A stretch of DNA of 64,000 nt from Leptolyngbya sp. SIOISBB (GTDB lineage: Bacteria > Cyanobacteriota > Cyanobacteriia > Phormidesmidales > Phormidesmidaceae), in the NCBI GenBank assembly GCA_010671905.1, contig JAAHII010000001.1, positions 4,712,001 to 4,776,000 on the forward strand, read 5' to 3'. Below are positions 61,501-64,000 of the stretch, piece by piece. Position numbers and translations under genes: made by a program. Positions within the stretch are counted from its first letter, which is position 1. Each line of letters opens with the position of its first letter. The notes below the pieces were generated by a model. That model was not told the DNA's origin. It did not search any database and was given only the letters and a program-made list of their open reading frames with translations.

Positions 61501-61940
61501 GATTTTACTCGATTAATACCCTTGTCCATAAGGACTTATTTACAGCAACGAAAAAAATTGGCCTTTAAGGCTGGAGTGTTGGCGTCTTGTAGCAAATATT
61601 CGGAGTCGAAAATATCTTAGACTACTATCTAAGACTTGTGGAGTCGAGTGAATTTTAGAATTTAAGAATTGGCCTAAGCTGTCGCAATGAAAAGAGTTCA
61701 GTTAATCACAGCAAGTAAGTTGGTTAAGGTGTCTGTTGATAAAGTTAGAGAGCTTGAGAGGCAAAAAGACAAACAGTCATGAATGTCTTGGGCCTAGATA
61801 TGGATGACTATATTAAGGGTTTAATATGCCTTTCAATAATCTCTGAAAGATATTCTCTATAAACTTGATTGTTCACTACCATCAGCACCACTTCAAACAT
61901 CGATAAATTTCTCAGAGTCCCAGTCTTGCTAGGTTAGGAG
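61501..61940. other. AT-rich region
   Basis: 440 bases of lower GC than its surroundings. One short open frame of 31 codons (61687-61782) is the only candidate. The base composition continues into the next gene, which suggests transferred DNA. Confidence 0.45.
61687..61782 (+). CDS. Possible 31-residue basic peptide
   Basis: MKRVQLITASKLVKVSVDKV-type start and a charged end; composition is helical. No clear ribosome site. Low support. Confidence 0.2.
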   Translation: MKRVQLITASKLVKVSVDKVRELERQKDKQS

Positions 61941-62786
61941 TTAATCCATGACTGCAAACGATATTTCTGGCCCTGGATGCCTCGACAAAGCATCATTCAA
62001 GCGCACTAAATGCTTGAATCTCTCTTGCAATTCTCGACATTCTTCTGGGTTATTGTCTCCTACACGATTTATTAAATAGCTGACTGTACTTATCAAAGGG
62101 CCTAGCTCATACTTGATTATCCCGTAATCTAGACTTCCTTCCAGACACTCATACGAGATGTAATTTAGATGCTCCGCAATTTTTCTGATGGGCGAAATTT
62201 CCAGATTTTCGTAAAGGCTACCTACTATTTCATCTGGGGAGACGAGAGATAGGTCTTTAAAGGAAAATCCACTTCCAAAAGGAATAAAGACGTCGCTTAT
62301 AGGAAGTTGAGAAAGTTTCCAATTCTCTCCTTTCCGTTTGTAGACCAAGAAATATCCGGGTTTTAGTCCATAAATACCTTCGTAGGTGTTGCCCGAAAAT
62401 AATTCAAGTATTTCAACTTCTGATTCTTTTATGTACCTAGAGAAAAGCTTATCTATAATAGCGAATGAGTTGTTTTGTCGAGCTTGTCTGGCATCCGACT
62501 TTACTTGCTCATTTTGAAGGTTTACTTGTTTTACCTGAGACTTGTATGTCCAAACAGCGATAATTACACCGGAAATTACCGCTATGCTTTCAGCAATCTG
62601 AAAATAAGTCGTAATCTTTTCCAAGCTTCTAGCTTCCTTAATTGGCTTACTAACCAGTGCGCTATTTATTGATTTATTGTTCTGGGTCCACGGTTCTCTC
62701 CTTATTTTCAAAACGTAGAACAGGCTAACCACCATCCCTGAAATGATTTCAGGACGAGGCTTGAATCGCCATACGAGGACTTTCAA
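61941..62786 (-). CDS. Hypothetical membrane-anchored protein
   Basis: 281 residues from ATG 62786; other in-frame starts occur. A hydrophobic segment (IAVISGVIIAVWTY, about 70-83) is followed by a KSQVKQVNLQNEQVKSDARQ coil and a soluble C-terminal domain (YLINRVGDNNPEECRELQERF near the end). The layout resembles small bacterial DUF4760-like membrane proteins. AT-rich codons unlike the neighbours suggest horizontal transfer. Function unknown. Confidence 0.6.
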   Translation of the reverse strand: MKVLVWRFKPRPEIISGMVVSLFYVLKIRREPWTQNNKSINSALVSKPIKEARSLEKITTYFQIAESIAVISGVIIAVWTYKSQVKQVNLQNEQVKSDARQARQNNSFAIIDKLFSRYIKESEVEILELFSGNTYEGIYGLKPGYFLVYKRKGENWKLSQLPISDVFIPFGSGFSFKDLSLVSPDEIVGSLYENLEISPIRKIAEHLNYISYECLEGSLDYGIIKYELGPLISTVSYLINRVGDNNPEECRELQERFKHLVRLNDALSRHPGPEISFAVMD

Positions 62787-62823
62787 GCCTCAAATCCAAT
62801 TATTTAGCTTCTGCACAGTATAG

Positions 62824-63066
62824 CTATTCCGAATCGAGTTCTCCGGCTTCGCGGCGCAGTAGGTAGTCCAAAATGCGATCATGACGTTCGCTAGCGGCTG
62901 TCAGCGCTCTGATATCAACCGCATTGCGTCGAGTTTCCTGGGTGATCGCTTCAATGTCCAAGGCGTTCCTTTCCGCAATTCGCGAAGCTTGTGTGAGTAA
63001 TTCTCCGGCACTATTCAGAAGCGACTCTACGCAATCTAATTGTGGTGCCATGTCATCGTTAGACAT
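62824..63066 (-). CDS. Small coiled-coil protein, paralogue A
   Basis: 80 residues. LNSAGELLTQASRIAERNALDIEAI and a C-terminal RILDYLLRREAGELD are shared with the gene just upstream. The whole is helical with heptads. Starts three bases after the stop of its paralogue. Function unknown. Confidence 0.65.
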   Translation of the reverse strand: MSNDDMAPQLDCVESLLNSAGELLTQASRIAERNALDIEAITQETRRNAVDIRALTAASERHDRILDYLLRREAGELDSE

Positions 63067-63069
63067 TAC

Positions 63070-63345
63070 TCAATCCTCATCAAGTTCTCCAGCTTCGCGG
63101 CGCAGCAGGTAATCCAAAATGCGTTCCTGGCGCTCGCCAGCAGCAGCTAAACTATCTACTCTCTGGGTCATTGCCCGAATATCGACGGCGTTTCGGCGAA
63201 TGTTTTTGGTCAGAGACTCGATATCTAAAGCATTGCGTTCAGCCACATTTTCAGCTCGAATCAGAACCTCTCCGGCACTGTTCATAAGCGATTCTAATCG
63301 ACTCAAACGTCTTTCAGTATCATCGTTAGATTGGGCGTTCGTCAT
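63070..63345 (-). CDS. Small coiled-coil protein, paralogue B
   Basis: 91 residues from ATG 63345; an upstream in-frame ATG is possible. MNSAGEVLIRAENVAERNALDIESL, RRNAVDIRAM and RILDYLLRREAGELD match paralogue A. Tandem duplication is clear. Confidence 0.65.
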   Translation of the reverse strand: MTNAQSNDDTERRLSRLESLMNSAGEVLIRAENVAERNALDIESLTKNIRRNAVDIRAMTQRVDSLAAAGERQERILDYLLRREAGELDED

Positions 63346-63458
63346 GTTGAAACTTGGATGGTTGAATATTTTCAATCAGTCCTTAAAGATACAAACATAT
63401 TAGCCGATGGCTACTGACGATCTCGATCGCCGTTGCCCCATCTCGCGACTCAGCATCC

Positions 63459-63502
63459 AGTTCTCCGGCTTCGTGGCGCAGTCAGTCGTCCAAAAATCGT
63501 GC
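63459..63502 (-). pseudogene. 3' remnant of a third coiled-coil copy
   Basis: The 44 bases resemble the 3' ends of the two intact paralogues (the tract coding LRREAGELD), but no open frame extends upstream and the codon series is broken. A decayed third copy is the simplest reading. Confidence 0.6.
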
Positions 63503-63539
63503 CGATCCAACCTATCCACTTCTGCTTGGGCTCATCTTG

Positions 63540-64000
63540 CTAAGCGCCTGTCCCCAGCATGGCGGGCACATCAATTTCCTTGATGCAGGTGGCGCGGGAT
63601 AACGACAGCACGCAACTGATGATGCCCAGCAAATCTGACAAAGGTATGGCCTCGCCGCCGTTCAAGCCGTCGTTCGCCAAATCTTGCAGAACTTCGGGGG
63701 TGCCGACATTGCCGGGGTTGATGATGGTGATGCCAATTTGTTGAGGCCGCAACTCCTCCCTCAGGGCATGGACAACGCCCCGCAAACCGAACTTTGAGGC
63801 ACTATTTGCCACCTCACGACCGGGAAAGTTGTCCCGCCCCGACAGTGCTCCCATGAAAATAATTTTGGGATTGTCGGCTTTTTGCAGAGCAGGCAGCAGC
63901 GCTTGCACCAGCCGAATCGGAGCCACCAAATTCACCCCAATCACGCGGGTGATATCCTCATCCGAGCAGTCGGCAAAGCGATACTGCGGCGTAAAGGCAT
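63540..64000 (-). CDS. Short-chain dehydrogenase/reductase, 5' end outside the window
   Basis: The frame is open to the window edge, about 153 codons. VIGVNLVAPIRLVQALLPAL is the SDR N-x-x-x-P helix, IIFMGALSGRDNFPG the strand with the catalytic Ser region, then SASKFGLRGVVHALREEL with the S-x-S-K site (Y replaced by S in the usual YxxxK position, as SASK), and NPGNVGTPEV. The NAD-binding TGxxxGxG part would lie beyond 64000. Confidence 0.8.
   Translation of the reverse strand, partial: AFTPQYRFADCSDEDITRVIGVNLVAPIRLVQALLPALQKADNPKIIFMGALSGRDNFPGREVANSASKFGLRGVVHALREELRPQQIGITIINPGNVGTPEVLQDLANDGLNGGEAIPLSDLLGIISCVLSLSRATCIKEIDVPAMLGTGA

Overview
The window comes from a cyanobacterial chromosome. 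HIP1-type octamers (GCGATCGC) are frequent throughout. The right-hand 38 kb carries typical cyanobacterial genes: acsF (aerobic Mg-protoporphyrin ester cyclase), a cyanobacterial-type gshA, a Ycf52-like acetyltransferase, a Ski2-like helicase, an HpsE-like glycosyltransferase and a cellulose synthase. Moderate GC and the HpsE-like gene fit a filamentous, non-model cyanobacterium, but the species cannot be named from sequence alone.

Positions 1 to about 25,510 are the right part of a prophage or prophage-like element. Its left end lies outside the window. It is inserted in comM: the comM reading frame (minus strand, 26588 to 25509) stops abruptly at its conserved NPCPCGYYG motif, and the first element gene beyond the break is a large serine recombinase (24129-25445). 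Inside the element, from left to right, are: tail-fibre-like genes (1-867, minus); tail and connector genes (921-4558, plus); a cargo block (4555-8838) with a coiled-coil protein, a membrane pentapeptide-repeat protein and a two-gene NLR-like (STAND) system; a leftward recombination operon with a RecT-like annealing protein (8835-10427); a divergent promoter/operator switch with a Cro-like regulator (10458-10796); a second cargo block (10873-14089) with an HsdR-N-like nuclease gene; a PAS-like protein beside a second repressor with its own operators (14825-15993); and a long rightward early operon (16011-24132) of overlapping genes for small paralogous proteins, an AEP-type primase, adenine and cytosine DNA methyltransferases, an HNH nuclease and an ASCH protein.

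From 25.5 to 64 kb is host chromosome: tRNA-Gln, a hydrolase, an ACT-domain protein, the GNAT protein, the helicase, convergent to acsF, then gshA, trmL, a LysM/M23 endopeptidase, an IS66 copy, cysQ, glycosyltransferase and ABC-transporter genes, an A-type Fe-S carrier, a broken inositol-phosphatase-like gene, an OB-fold secreted protein, a YggT-type protein, a ParA-like ATPase, pta, an mddA-like methyltransferase, bcsA, a U32 peptidase family protein, Uma2, and a small-gene region with tandem coiled-coil paralogues that ends in a truncated SDR gene.

The most interesting candidate system is at 6033-8838. A small helical protein and the adjacent NB-ARC/TPR protein each carry the same short TG-x-x-N-h-V-h-G motif, at the C-terminus of the first and near the N-terminus of the second. 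That is the layout expected of amyloid-motif signalling from an NLR receptor to a cell-death effector, here carried as prophage cargo. Several genes (the TPR gene, IS66, the phosphatase and a few small prophage genes) show one-base frame breaks, most of them in short homopolymers. These could be sequencing errors or real slippage.
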